In this document: piece after piece, positions 14,333 through 21,326 of the stretch | How the letters are laid out: each line of letters opens with the position of its first letter | How positions within the stretch are numbered: the first letter of the stretch is position 1 | Source: Gammaproteobacteria bacterium | Lineage (GTDB): Bacteria > Pseudomonadota > Gammaproteobacteria > Enterobacterales > GCA-2746155 | Length of the DNA stretch: 22,517 bases | NCBI GenBank assembly: GCA_024206355.1 | Contig: JAAGZM010000478.1 | Span: forward strand, 1 to 22,517 | Reading direction: 5' to 3' | Made by a program: the position numbers and the translations under genes | Notes under the pieces: model-generated | What the model was told of the DNA's origin: nothing | Seen by the model: only the letters and a program-made list of their open reading frames with translations | The model's database searches: none

Positions 14333-16402
14333 ATGTCATTTGAGGCAGATGAAGAGTTACTCGAAGATTTTCTGATTGAAGCAGGAGAAATTCTGGAATC
14401 ATTATCTGAACAACTGGTTGATCTTGAGAATAATCCTGAAGATCCAGAACTGCTTAACTCTATCTTTAGAGGCTTCCATACTATTAAGGGCGGAGCAGGC
14501 TTTTTAAATTTAACAACACTTGTTGAAGTAAGTCATGTCACTGAAAATGTTTTTGATATCCTTCGAAACCATGAGCGAAAAATAACTGCAAATTTAATGG
14601 ATGTGATTTTACAGTCTTTAGACACTGTTAATGATATGTTTGAAACAATAAAAGATGGTAATACTCCAGATTCTGCTGAGCCAGAATTGTTGGAAATGCT
14701 TGGTGCTTACAGTAAGCCTGAGTCTGAAGATAGTTCAGTGGATGTTCTTGGTGAAGAAGCTGCTGAAGAAATAGTTCAAGAAAAACCGACTACATCAGAC
14801 TCAAATGATGAATTATCAGATGATGATTTTGAGGCGCTATTGGATCAAATTCACGGAGAAGGTGCTGGACCTTCTGTTTCGACTAAACCTGAACCTAAAG
14901 ATACCTCTTCAACAGAAATGTCTGATGATGATTTTGAAGCGTTACTTGATGATTTACATGGTGCTGGTAACAAACCAGGCAGCAAAACAGAAAAGAAAAG
15001 TAAAAAATCTTCTCCTTCAACTCCTGAAATTATGAATGATGATGATTTCGACTCATTACTCGATGAAATTCACGGTAAAGGTAAAGGACCTACTGAAACA
15101 TCAGAACCTATCACTGATAAATCGATAGTAGAACCTAAACCGACTCCTACAGTTAAAAAAGAAGTTAAATCTCCTGCAAAAGCAAAACCTACAGCTAAAA
15201 AAGCACAGAAGAAAGTATCTAAAGTAGTAGTGGGTGAATCAACTGTAAGAGTTGATACAAAACGTCTTGATGAAATTATGAATATGGTTGGCGAGCTTGT
15301 ATTAGTGAGAAATAGGATGAATATTATATCTCAACAGTTTAATGATGAAGCCTTATCACTGACTGTTCAGAATCTTGATCTCGTTACAGGTTCATTACAG
15401 GCTGGTGTAATGAAAACGCGAATGCAACCAATTAAGAAAGTTTTCGGACGTTTTCCTAGAGTTGTTAGAGACCTTGCTAGAACACTTAAGAAAGAAATTA
15501 ATTTAGAACTAGAAGGTGAAGACACTGATCTAGATAAAAATCTTGTTGAAGCATTAGCTGATCCACTGGTCCATTTAGTACGTAACTCTGTCGATCACGG
15601 TATTGAAATGCCTGATGAAAGAGAAGCTACAGGTAAAGAGCGCTGCGGAAATGTTGTACTTGCTGCGACACAGGAGGGTGATAATATCCTTCTTACCATT
15701 ACCGATGATGGTGCTGGTATGGATGCCGACAAACTAAGAGGCATTGCTGTCAAAAAGAATCTAATGGATGAAGAAGCAGCGGCAAGATTAGATGATAATG
15801 ACTGCTACAACCTTATTTTTGCACCTGGATTTTCAACTAAAACTGAAATTTCAGATGTATCTGGTCGTGGTGTTGGAATGGATGTTGTGAAGACTAAAAT
15901 TTCGCAGCTCAACGGTTCTGTTGATATTGATTCAGAAATTGGTAAAGGAACCACTGTCAATATTAAAGTTCCGCTAACATTAGCAATTATGCCTACATTG
16001 ATGGTTGTTGTTAGTGAACAAGTATTTGCATTACCTTTAGCAAGTGTCGTTGAAATTTTCCATCTTGATTTGAGCCAGACAAATATTGTTGATGGCCAGC
16101 AAACGATTATTGTAAGAGAGAAAGCAATTCAACTTTTCTATCTAGAGCATTGGCTTATTGCTGGTTCCAATACTATGAGCAGGAAAGAAGAAGGGCATGT
16201 AGTCATCTATCAAGCAGGGAGTAAACGTGTGGGTTTTGTTGTTGATGGCCTCGTTGGTCAAGAAGAAGTTGTTATTAAGGCTCTAGGCAAGAGTTTGTCA
16301 GGTACTCCAGGCATAGCAGGAGCAACAATTACATCAGATGGTGGCATAGCTCTAATTCTTGATGTACCAGCACTTTTAACTCATTACTCAGGTCGTGGCT
16401 GA
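14333..16402 (+). CDS. cheA: Chemotaxis histidine kinase CheA
   Basis: A 689-residue kinase that phosphorylates CheY under receptor control. P1 (about 1-125) contains the phospho-accepting His49 in FHTIKGGAGF. Residues 126-300 are a low-complexity, acidic and then lysine/proline-rich linker with three copies of a DDDF(E/D)xLLDxxHG motif; I cannot recognise a P2 domain here. P3 dimerisation starts near STVRVDTKRLDEIM (303). P4 has the N box HLVRNSVDHG (414-423), G1 DDGAGMD (458-464), F box GFSTKTEISDVSGRGVGMD and G2. P5, the CheW-like part, runs from about 552 to the end (FALPLASVVEIFHL). The kinase looks functional. In Vibrio, the linker of CheA encoded with ParC/ParP contains a localisation (LID) region that binds ParP, which may be what the repeats are. 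No cheB follows. Confidence 0.96.
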   Translation: MSFEADEELLEDFLIEAGEILESLSEQLVDLENNPEDPELLNSIFRGFHTIKGGAGFLNLTTLVEVSHVTENVFDILRNHERKITANLMDVILQSLDTVNDMFETIKDGNTPDSAEPELLEMLGAYSKPESEDSSVDVLGEEAAEEIVQEKPTTSDSNDELSDDDFEALLDQIHGEGAGPSVSTKPEPKDTSSTEMSDDDFEALLDDLHGAGNKPGSKTEKKSKKSSPSTPEIMNDDDFDSLLDEIHGKGKGPTETSEPITDKSIVEPKPTPTVKKEVKSPAKAKPTAKKAQKKVSKVVVGESTVRVDTKRLDEIMNMVGELVLVRNRMNIISQQFNDEALSLTVQNLDLVTGSLQAGVMKTRMQPIKKVFGRFPRVVRDLARTLKKEINLELEGEDTDLDKNLVEALADPLVHLVRNSVDHGIEMPDEREATGKERCGNVVLAATQEGDNILLTITDDGAGMDADKLRGIAVKKNLMDEEAAARLDDNDCYNLIFAPGFSTKTEISDVSGRGVGMDVVKTKISQLNGSVDIDSEIGKGTTVNIKVPLTLAIMPTLMVVVSEQVFALPLASVVEIFHLDLSQTNIVDGQQTIIVREKAIQLFYLEHWLIAGSNTMSRKEEGHVVIYQAGSKRVGFVVDGLVGQEEVVIKALGKSLSGTPGIAGATITSDGGIALILDVPALLTHYSGRG
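14813..15091 (+). repeat. Three coding repeats in the CheA linker
   Basis: Copies encode SDDDFEALLDQIHG (residues 162-175), SDDDFEALLDDLHG (197-210) and NDDDFDSLLDEIHG (235-248), each followed by a Gly-rich xGxG stretch, spaced 35 and 38 residues apart by unrelated Pro/Ser/Lys-rich linkers. The peptide is conserved between copies while the linkers are not, so the repeat is kept for function as a protein motif and not as recent DNA duplication. Confidence 0.85.
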
Positions 16403-16414
16403 TCCTGCCGATAA
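16388..16414 (+). promoter_or_regulatory. FliA (sigma-28) promoter upstream of motC
   Basis: The -10 box GCCGATAA at 16407-16414 is a perfect match to the sigma-28 consensus. The -35 box TCAGGTCG (16388-16395) lies exactly 11 bases upstream and matches TAAAGTTT at four of eight positions. Transcription would start near 16421, 28 bases before the motC GTG. The site overlaps the end of cheA, so motCD could be expressed as a late class apart from the cheYZA message. Confidence 0.6.
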
Positions 16415-16448
16415 CATCTTTATAAACTAGTAATTAAGAGTAAAACCT

Positions 16449-17195
16449 GTGGATAGGATAAGTATATTCGGACTCCTGTTGGCTATTTTAGCTATACTGG
16501 GCGGTCAGTACATAGAAGGTGGATCAGTATCAGCACTTGCTGATGGCCCTGCTGCACTAATAGTGTTTGGAGGAACTATTGGTGCCGTGATGTTACAATC
16601 GGAATCAAAAACCTTTTTCTTGGCAATTCAGCTAAGTAGTTGGGTGTTTGTACCCCCAATGAATCAGCTAATTCCTGGGCTTAGAAAGGTTATCAACTGG
16701 AGTATTATCGCAAGAAAAGAAGGCTTGTTAGGTCTTGAAGAAGCTGCTGATATAGAAACAGACCATTTTGCGATGAAAGCCTTAAACTTACTAGTTGATG
16801 GTGGTAATCCAGAAACTATTAGAGCTTCATTAACGGTTGACTTCCATACCCGTGAAAATGAGCATTTAAAAGCAGCTAAACTCTTTGAAGCGATGGGTGG
16901 TTATGCTCCTACAATTGGAATTGTTGGTGCTGTAATGGGTCTTATCCAAGTGATGAGCAATCTAAGCGATCCTGGAAAATTAGGCCCTGGTATTGCAACC
17001 GCCTTTGTTGCAACAATCTACGGAGTTACATCAGCTAATTTACTCTTTTTACCAATCGCAAATAAATTAAAGACCATTATATTGAGACATTCTCATTATG
17101 AAGAAATGATGATAGAAGGTATTGTTTCAATTGCTGAAGGTGAAAATCCTCGTATAACCGAGAGTAAACTCACCGGGTTTGCCGCAGGTAGTTAG
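16449..17195 (+). CDS. motC: Flagellar stator protein MotC (MotA family)
   Basis: A 248-residue inner-membrane protein of the MotA/PomA/ExbB family with four membrane helices. It begins ISIFGLLLAILAILGGQYIEGG. The second membrane pair contains GGYAPTIGIVGAVMGLIQVMSNLSDPGKLGPGIATAFVATIYGVTSANLLFLPIANKLK, the most conserved part of the family. The cytoplasmic loop carries the charged residues that touch FliG. The start is GTG at 16449 with AAGAG eight bases upstream. It forms the ion channel with MotD, encoded seven bases after the stop. In Pseudomonas, MotCD is the second, swarming-related stator beside MotAB; no motAB is in this window, so its share in motility here is unknown. Confidence 0.93.
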   Translation: MDRISIFGLLLAILAILGGQYIEGGSVSALADGPAALIVFGGTIGAVMLQSESKTFFLAIQLSSWVFVPPMNQLIPGLRKVINWSIIARKEGLLGLEEAADIETDHFAMKALNLLVDGGNPETIRASLTVDFHTRENEHLKAAKLFEAMGGYAPTIGIVGAVMGLIQVMSNLSDPGKLGPGIATAFVATIYGVTSANLLFLPIANKLKTIILRHSHYEEMMIEGIVSIAEGENPRITESKLTGFAAGS

Positions 17196-17202
17196 GTGAA
17201 TT

Positions 17203-18171
17203 ATGCGTCGTAACTTAAACAGAGAATCTGAAAATACCGATAGATGGCTTGTTTCTTACGCTGACTTTATCACTTTGTTATTTGCATTTTTTGTTGTTAT
17301 GTATTCAGTTTCACAAGTTAATGACGGGAAATTTAGGGTTCTTTCTGAGACACTAAACGATGCCTTTGTTCAACCCGAAAGGAGTCTACAACCGATCCAG
17401 ATAGGAGAGGTGAATAAAGCTGATAACATCACACCTGGCGAAAACATTTATCCTACTGATTATCTAGAAGCACCTGCTACCCCCGAAACAGACAAAAACT
17501 TTAAAGAACTTCGCGAAGGTCTTGATGAAAGTCTGAAAGAACTTGTCGACGCTGGTCTGATTGATATTCGATCCAATCATGATTGGATCGAAGTTAATAT
17601 GGGTAGTGGCTTACTGTTTCAAAGTGGGGGAGATGCATTGTCGCAAAATGCAATTGTTACTCTTTCTACAATTATTGAAACTGTTAATCTCAAAGAAAAT
17701 AATCTTGCTTTAAAAATTCGAGGTTATACCGATAATATACCAATCAATAGTCGTAGATTTCCATCAAACTGGGCACTTTCTTCTGCTAGAGCAGTTGCAG
17801 TTATTCATCAATTAGAAAGTTTAGGAATTCTGCCAGAAAGAATGACTTCTGAAGGGTATGGTGAGCATCAGCCTGATCAAAATAATAATTCAGATGCAGG
17901 ACGTAGAGCCAATCGACGTGTTGTACTGGCTATATCGAGGTTGCCTCCTGTCAAAAGTAGCCTAGAGCGTAAAGCGATAGAAACCGCTAATTTGTTACCC
18001 GATAATGAAGCAGAGAATGCAGACGCAAAAACCGATACTCAAGGACAACCGACCGATGAACCAGAATCTAACATTGTTTTAATTCGATCTGCTGATGGTA
18101 CTTTAACGATCCGTAACAGAGATGATGTTGACCAAAATACAACAAACAGTCCCGAAAATAACAATAATTAA
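17203..18171 (+). CDS. motD: Flagellar stator protein MotD (MotB family)
   Basis: A 322-residue stator subunit. One membrane helix near the N-terminus (residues about 15-37, WLVSYADFITLLFAFFVVMYSV) contains the ion-carrying Asp21. A plug/linker region follows to about 120. The OmpA-like peptidoglycan-binding domain spans about 130-245, with the signature GYTDNIPINSRRFPSNWALSSARA and the ending NSDAGRRANRRVVLAI. An acidic, Asn-rich tail of about 75 residues follows, longer than usual. The ATG at 17203 has a TAGGTG site that overlaps the motC stop, so the two are coupled. Residues around Asp21 do not by themselves tell whether H+ or Na+ is used. Confidence 0.94.
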   Translation: MRRNLNRESENTDRWLVSYADFITLLFAFFVVMYSVSQVNDGKFRVLSETLNDAFVQPERSLQPIQIGEVNKADNITPGENIYPTDYLEAPATPETDKNFKELREGLDESLKELVDAGLIDIRSNHDWIEVNMGSGLLFQSGGDALSQNAIVTLSTIIETVNLKENNLALKIRGYTDNIPINSRRFPSNWALSSARAVAVIHQLESLGILPERMTSEGYGEHQPDQNNNSDAGRRANRRVVLAISRLPPVKSSLERKAIETANLLPDNEAENADAKTDTQGQPTDEPESNIVLIRSADGTLTIRNRDDVDQNTTNSPENNNN

Positions 18172-18223
18172 TGATAACTGTTTTTGACAGTACATTATAA
18201 CAGGGAGCATGATATAAAAGATT

Positions 18224-19024
18224 ATGAAAACTTGGGTAGTCGCAAATCAAAAAGGTGGCGTTGCTAAAACTACTACAGCAATTACTCTCGCTGGTCTTCT
18301 TGCTGAAGAGGGTAAGAGAGTATTGCTTATTGATTTAGATCCCCACGCTTCTGTAACCCATTATTTTGATTATGAACCTGATAATCTTGAATTTAATCTT
18401 TTTAATTGTTTTGTTTCAGATAATTTAACAGTTGAACTGGTTCAACAATGTATTACAGCAACCCATTCTTCGAAACTTGATATTTTACCTTCATCTTTAG
18501 CATTAGCTACACTTGATAAGAGAATGGGCGGTAAGAAAGGCATGGGTTTAAAGTTAAAGTTAATCCTTGAAAAAATTGCTGATCAATATGATTACGCTAT
18601 CATTGATTGTACTCCGATGTTGGGTATATTAATGATTAATGCATTAGCAGCCTGTCAGTACTTAATCATTCCTGTTCAAACAGAGTTTCTTGCAATGAAG
18701 GGGCTGGAACGGATGTTGAAAACTGTTGATATGGTCTATAAGAATTCAGCAGGTATACCTCCTATGGTCGTAGTTCCTACGATGTATGATCCCAGAACAA
18801 GAGCATCAATCGATTCATTACGTTTTTTAAAAAATAATTTCCCTGCTCCAATGTGGCGATATAGAATACCCATAGATACACATTTTCGCGATGCAAGTCA
18901 GGCACATTTGGTACCTTCTGAATTTAATCATATTTCAAGAGGAGTAATAGCCTATCGACAGCTTCTCAAGGATATTGTTAATGGTTCGATTAATCGTTAC
19001 AAAGCCGTTCTGGAGGCAATTTGA
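18224..19024 (+). CDS. parC: ParC, ParA-like ATPase for polar placement of chemosensory arrays
   Basis: A 266-residue ParA/Soj-family ATPase. In Vibrio and Pseudomonas this protein, encoded next to cheA/cheW, recruits chemotaxis arrays to the cell pole through ParP. The Walker A region reads QKGGVAKTTT (residues 9-18), with Ala in place of the usual Gly before the catalytic Lys; the signature lysine is kept. The A' box is LIDLDPHASVTHYF and Walker B falls at YAIIDCTPMLG. The ATG at 18224 lacks a close ribosome-binding site; GGGAG lies too far upstream (16 bases), but family similarity begins here (MKTWVVANQKGG). The stop overlaps parP by four bases. Confidence 0.93.
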   Translation: MKTWVVANQKGGVAKTTTAITLAGLLAEEGKRVLLIDLDPHASVTHYFDYEPDNLEFNLFNCFVSDNLTVELVQQCITATHSSKLDILPSSLALATLDKRMGGKKGMGLKLKLILEKIADQYDYAIIDCTPMLGILMINALAACQYLIIPVQTEFLAMKGLERMLKTVDMVYKNSAGIPPMVVVPTMYDPRTRASIDSLRFLKNNFPAPMWRYRIPIDTHFRDASQAHLVPSEFNHISRGVIAYRQLLKDIVNGSINRYKAVLEAI

Positions 19025-19935
19025 AGGGTAAGAAGAACAATAATCAATCATCGGAAGCGCTTGATGACTATTTGAATGTACTATTAGATTCAGAAGAGAT
19101 GATGGCGTGCGAGCAAAAAGATGTTAAATCTGTACCACTATCAGGTTCTAAGTTATATCAATTCGATTCACATCCTTCAAGAAAACAGAGCTCTGTTGAA
19201 AACGAAGAACCTGAAGTAAGAAACAACATTGAAAGAGTTGAACGATTATTAGACGACTTTAATTGTCGCCAACAAGTTGAGATGACAGAAGAGCCGGTAA
19301 TTGAAAAGTCAGCAGAAACCTTAGTTTCTGAATCGACTGTTTTACTTCAACCTACAGTACTCCAGCCTGAAACCATTATAAAAGAAGAACAAGAATACAT
19401 TGAGCTTGAAGAGGTAGTCGTTGAGGTTAACGAAGAGGTTCAAGTCTCAAACTTGATACATGAAGATCGTGTTTTTGAGCGTGAAGATTGGAGTGAGAAA
19501 CCATTTCAAACTTTGTTATTTGATGTGGGAGGGCTGACTTTAGCACTGCCACTCATAAAGCTTGGTGGTATACACCGAATAGATGCTGACATTACTCCAT
19601 TATTTGGTAAACCTGACTGGTTCATGGGATTGACTCCTGGTATTGAAGGTAATATAAATGTTGTTGATACTGCTAGGTGGGTTATGCCAGATAAGTATCA
19701 GCAAGCTGAAGAAGCAGGGTTAGATTATGAATTTGTTATTTTGTTAGCTGATTCTAACTGGGGTATTGCGTGCTCAGCTGTACAGAACGCGATATCATTA
19801 TCTCCTGATAATATTAGATGGCGTGCTACTGCTGGAAAAAGACCTTGGCTTGCTGGTATGTTAATTGATGAAATGTGCGCACTACTGGATGTTGATACGC
19901 TGATAAACTTGCTTGAAGCAAACTTTCCAAGATAA
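19021..19935 (+). CDS. parP: ParP, CheW-like array localisation protein
   Basis: A 304-residue protein with an N-terminal conserved helix (SEALDDYLNVLLDSEEMM, about 11-28), a long acidic, Glu-rich low-complexity middle (about 45-155) and a C-terminal CheW-like domain (about 165-304: FQTLLFDVGGLTLALPLIKLGGI... ending LLEANF). In Vibrio, ParP links ParC to the array: its CheW-like part inserts into the CheA/receptor lattice and binds the CheA linker. The start is TTG at 19021 with a strong GGAGG at 19012-19016; it overlaps the parC stop (TTGA). No ATG in range would keep the conserved N-terminus. Confidence 0.9.
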   Translation: MKGKKNNNQSSEALDDYLNVLLDSEEMMACEQKDVKSVPLSGSKLYQFDSHPSRKQSSVENEEPEVRNNIERVERLLDDFNCRQQVEMTEEPVIEKSAETLVSESTVLLQPTVLQPETIIKEEQEYIELEEVVVEVNEEVQVSNLIHEDRVFEREDWSEKPFQTLLFDVGGLTLALPLIKLGGIHRIDADITPLFGKPDWFMGLTPGIEGNINVVDTARWVMPDKYQQAEEAGLDYEFVILLADSNWGIACSAVQNAISLSPDNIRWRATAGKRPWLAGMLIDEMCALLDVDTLINLLEANFPR

Positions 19936-19949
19936 AATATCTTTTTATC
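19931..19949 (+). repeat. Short hairpin at the end of parP
   Basis: GATAAAA (19931-19937) and TTTTATC (19943-19949) form a perfect seven-pair stem with a five-base loop, across the parP stop codon. It is AT-rich and not followed by a clean T run, so it is at best a weak terminator. Confidence 0.25.
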
Positions 19950-19966
19950 CACACTATTTTCTATAT

Positions 19967-19995
19967 TTGTGACTAGACTAGTATATATATATAAT
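19967..19995 (+). promoter_or_regulatory. Sigma-70-type promoter upstream of cheW
   Basis: TTGTGA (19967-19972, four of six) and a perfect TATAAT (19990-19995) are 17 bases apart. The spacer contains the 11-base palindrome ACTAGACTAGT (19972-19982) and a TA run. It lies in the 159-base gap before cheW, upstream of the sigma-54-like site. Confidence 0.45.
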
Positions 19996-20011
19996 TATTT
20001 GATTATTTTAA

Positions 20012-20028
20012 TTGGTATGAATTATGCA
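20012..20028 (+). promoter_or_regulatory. Possible sigma-54-type promoter upstream of cheW
   Basis: TTGGTATGAATTATGCA has the invariant -24 GG (20014-20015) and -12 GC (20026-20027) at the exact distance, with three mismatches elsewhere. Transcription would start near 20039, about 56 bases before cheW. Confidence 0.45.
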
Positions 20029-20056
20029 GATTATTTGTTGCTTGGAACAAATAGTC
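20029..20056 (+). repeat. Inverted repeat in the cheW leader
   Basis: GATTATTTGTT (20029-20039) pairs with AACAAATAGTC (20046-20056): eleven pairs, one G-U, around the six-base loop GCTTGG. It starts right after the sigma-54-like -12 element. It may be a protein-binding dyad near the transcription start, or an RNA hairpin if transcription starts upstream at the sigma-70-type site. There is no T run, so it is not a normal terminator. Confidence 0.55.
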
Positions 20057-20094
20057 AATTATTCGACATATAATGACTTACAGGAAAATATCTA

Positions 20095-20586
20095 ATGAGT
20101 AATGACGACAATATAATTGCAGGCAAGAGTGAATCTGAAGATCCAATGCTGCAGTGGGTTACATTTAGACTTTGTAATGAGACCTATGGTATCAATGTTA
20201 TGCAAGTTAAAGAGGTGCTTCGGTATACCGAAATTGCGCCCGTACCAGGTGCGCCTTCATTTGTACTAGGGATTATTAATTTACGTGGAAGCGTTGTAAC
20301 TGTCATAGATACAAACAGTCGCTTTGGTTTAGCTAGTTCTGAAATTACTGATGACACACGAATAGTGATTATTGAATCTGAAGAGCAAGTTATAGGTATC
20401 CTCGTAGAAAGTGTGGCTGAAGTTGTATATTTGCGCCAATCAGAAATTGAATCTGCACCAAATGCTGGTAATGATGAGAGTGCTAAATTTATTCAAGGTG
20501 TTTCTAATCGTGAAGGTGTTTTACTGATACTTGTTGATTTAAATAAACTTTTAAATGAAGACGAATGGGCTGAGTTTGATTTTTAA
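20095..20586 (+). CDS. cheW: Chemotaxis coupling protein CheW
   Basis: A 163-residue adaptor that joins receptors to CheA. It is a single CheW domain (about residues 18-157) with LQWVTFRLCNETYGINVMQVKEV, PVPGAPSFVLGIINLRGSVVTVID and the ending VLLILVDLNKLL; the N-terminal 17 residues are a hydrophilic extension. The ATG at 20095 follows an AGGA site (20082-20085) by nine bases, in the context ACAGGA. Unlike its neighbours it is preceded by a 159-base gap with promoter-like sites, so it may be made at a level different from parC/parP. The DUF2802 gene follows after 23 bases. Confidence 0.96.
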   Translation: MSNDDNIIAGKSESEDPMLQWVTFRLCNETYGINVMQVKEVLRYTEIAPVPGAPSFVLGIINLRGSVVTVIDTNSRFGLASSEITDDTRIVIIESEEQVIGILVESVAEVVYLRQSEIESAPNAGNDESAKFIQGVSNREGVLLILVDLNKLLNEDEWAEFDF

Positions 20587-20609
20587 CGCAAGAAACTAAA
20601 AATAGGTAA

Positions 20610-20990
20610 ATGATGACAATAATTACAATGACAATATTGATATTAATTTCACTAGCTTTGTTGATCACAGGAGCTCAATTATATCAGCTTCAAAAACAAT
20701 TCCTATTGCAACAAGAAAGCCTGGAAAAATTGTCATCGGAGTATAAGGCTACTTCATCCACTAACTTTGGTTTTGGCAATCGACTGGTTGATATTGAAAG
20801 AAAACTTATTAACCTTAAAACACAACATCAAGACATTGTTGAATTTGGTAGTGAAGATAAATACCAAAAACGTACATTTAAACAGGCATCTCATCTAGCT
20901 CAGATGGGCGCTAGTGTTGATGAGTTAAGACAAAGCTGTGAATTAAGTCACGGTGAAGCAGAATTACTCGCTCATATGAATCTTAATTAA
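20610..20990 (+). CDS. Small membrane-anchored protein, DUF2802 type
   Basis: A 126-residue protein with one N-terminal membrane helix (residues about 3-23, all hydrophobic), a predicted coiled coil (about 24-72, Gln/Leu/Lys-rich) and a C-terminal helical segment RTFKQASHLAQMGASVDELRQSCELSHGEAELLAHMNL that looks like a helix-turn-helix fold. This is the pattern of the DUF2802 family, found directly after cheW in Pseudomonas and relatives. Function is unknown. Starts at 20610 and 20613 (Met-Met) are equally possible; AGG at 20604-20606 favours the second slightly. Only three bases separate its stop from the stop of the convergent gene on the other strand. Confidence 0.85.
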   Translation: MMTIITMTILILISLALLITGAQLYQLQKQFLLQQESLEKLSSEYKATSSTNFGFGNRLVDIERKLINLKTQHQDIVEFGSEDKYQKRTFKQASHLAQMGASVDELRQSCELSHGEAELLAHMNLN

Positions 20991-20993
20991 TTC

Positions 20994-21326
20994 TTATTCT
21001 TTAGCGTCTCTCATAGAAAGTGGTGCGGTATAATCAGGTGGCTCTGGCGGTGTCCAATCATCAGGAAACTTTCCTTCAAGGTAATATGCAAAAGCAATAA
21101 CCTCAGCAATTAACAAATAGAGTTCTCTAGGGATTTCTGTACCCAAATCTAAGGTTGAAAGCATTCGAGCTAAAACTGGATCATCGTGTAAATGAACATT
21201 GTTTTCTTTTGCGATTTTAACAATTTCTTCAGCAACATCATTAATGCCAGTTGCTGTCACTTTTGGGGCATTTTTGCCGTCGTAATTTAATGCAACAGCC
21301 GTGTCAATTTTCTTTTCATCAGCCAT
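20994..21326 (-). CDS. FlhB C-terminal homologue (FhlB-type)
   Basis: A 110-residue soluble protein that aligns with FlhB just after its self-cleavage site: TAVALNYDGKNAPKVTATGINDVAEEIVKIAKENNVHLHDDPVLARMLSTLDLGTEIPRELYLLIAEVIAFAYYLEGKF. Compare the C-terminal part of FlhB in this window (AVALKYEDG...APPLARAIF...IPEGLYLAVAQVLAFVYQL). It lacks the membrane helices and the NPxH motif, so it corresponds to the cleaved FlhB C-terminal fragment. A Pro-rich tail follows. The ATG overlaps the stop of the upstream FliK-like gene by one base, and AGGA lies about nine bases upstream, so the two genes are translated together. Small FlhB paralogues like this are widespread; in some bacteria they can replace the FlhB C-domain. 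Its role here is inferred. Confidence 0.88.
   Translation of the reverse strand: MADEKKIDTAVALNYDGKNAPKVTATGINDVAEEIVKIAKENNVHLHDDPVLARMLSTLDLGTEIPRELYLLIAEVIAFAYYLEGKFPDDWTPPEPPDYTAPLSMRDAKE

Noticed and set aside
18184..18213. TTGACA with CATGAT 18 bases later, before parC
   Set aside because: The predicted transcript would start only a few bases before the parC ATG and exclude the GGGAG purine run; the -10 is weak. Left open but not called.
20991..20993. Three-base convergent gap that should hold a bidirectional terminator
   Set aside because: I looked for a hairpin with T runs in the flanking gene ends and found none convincing.
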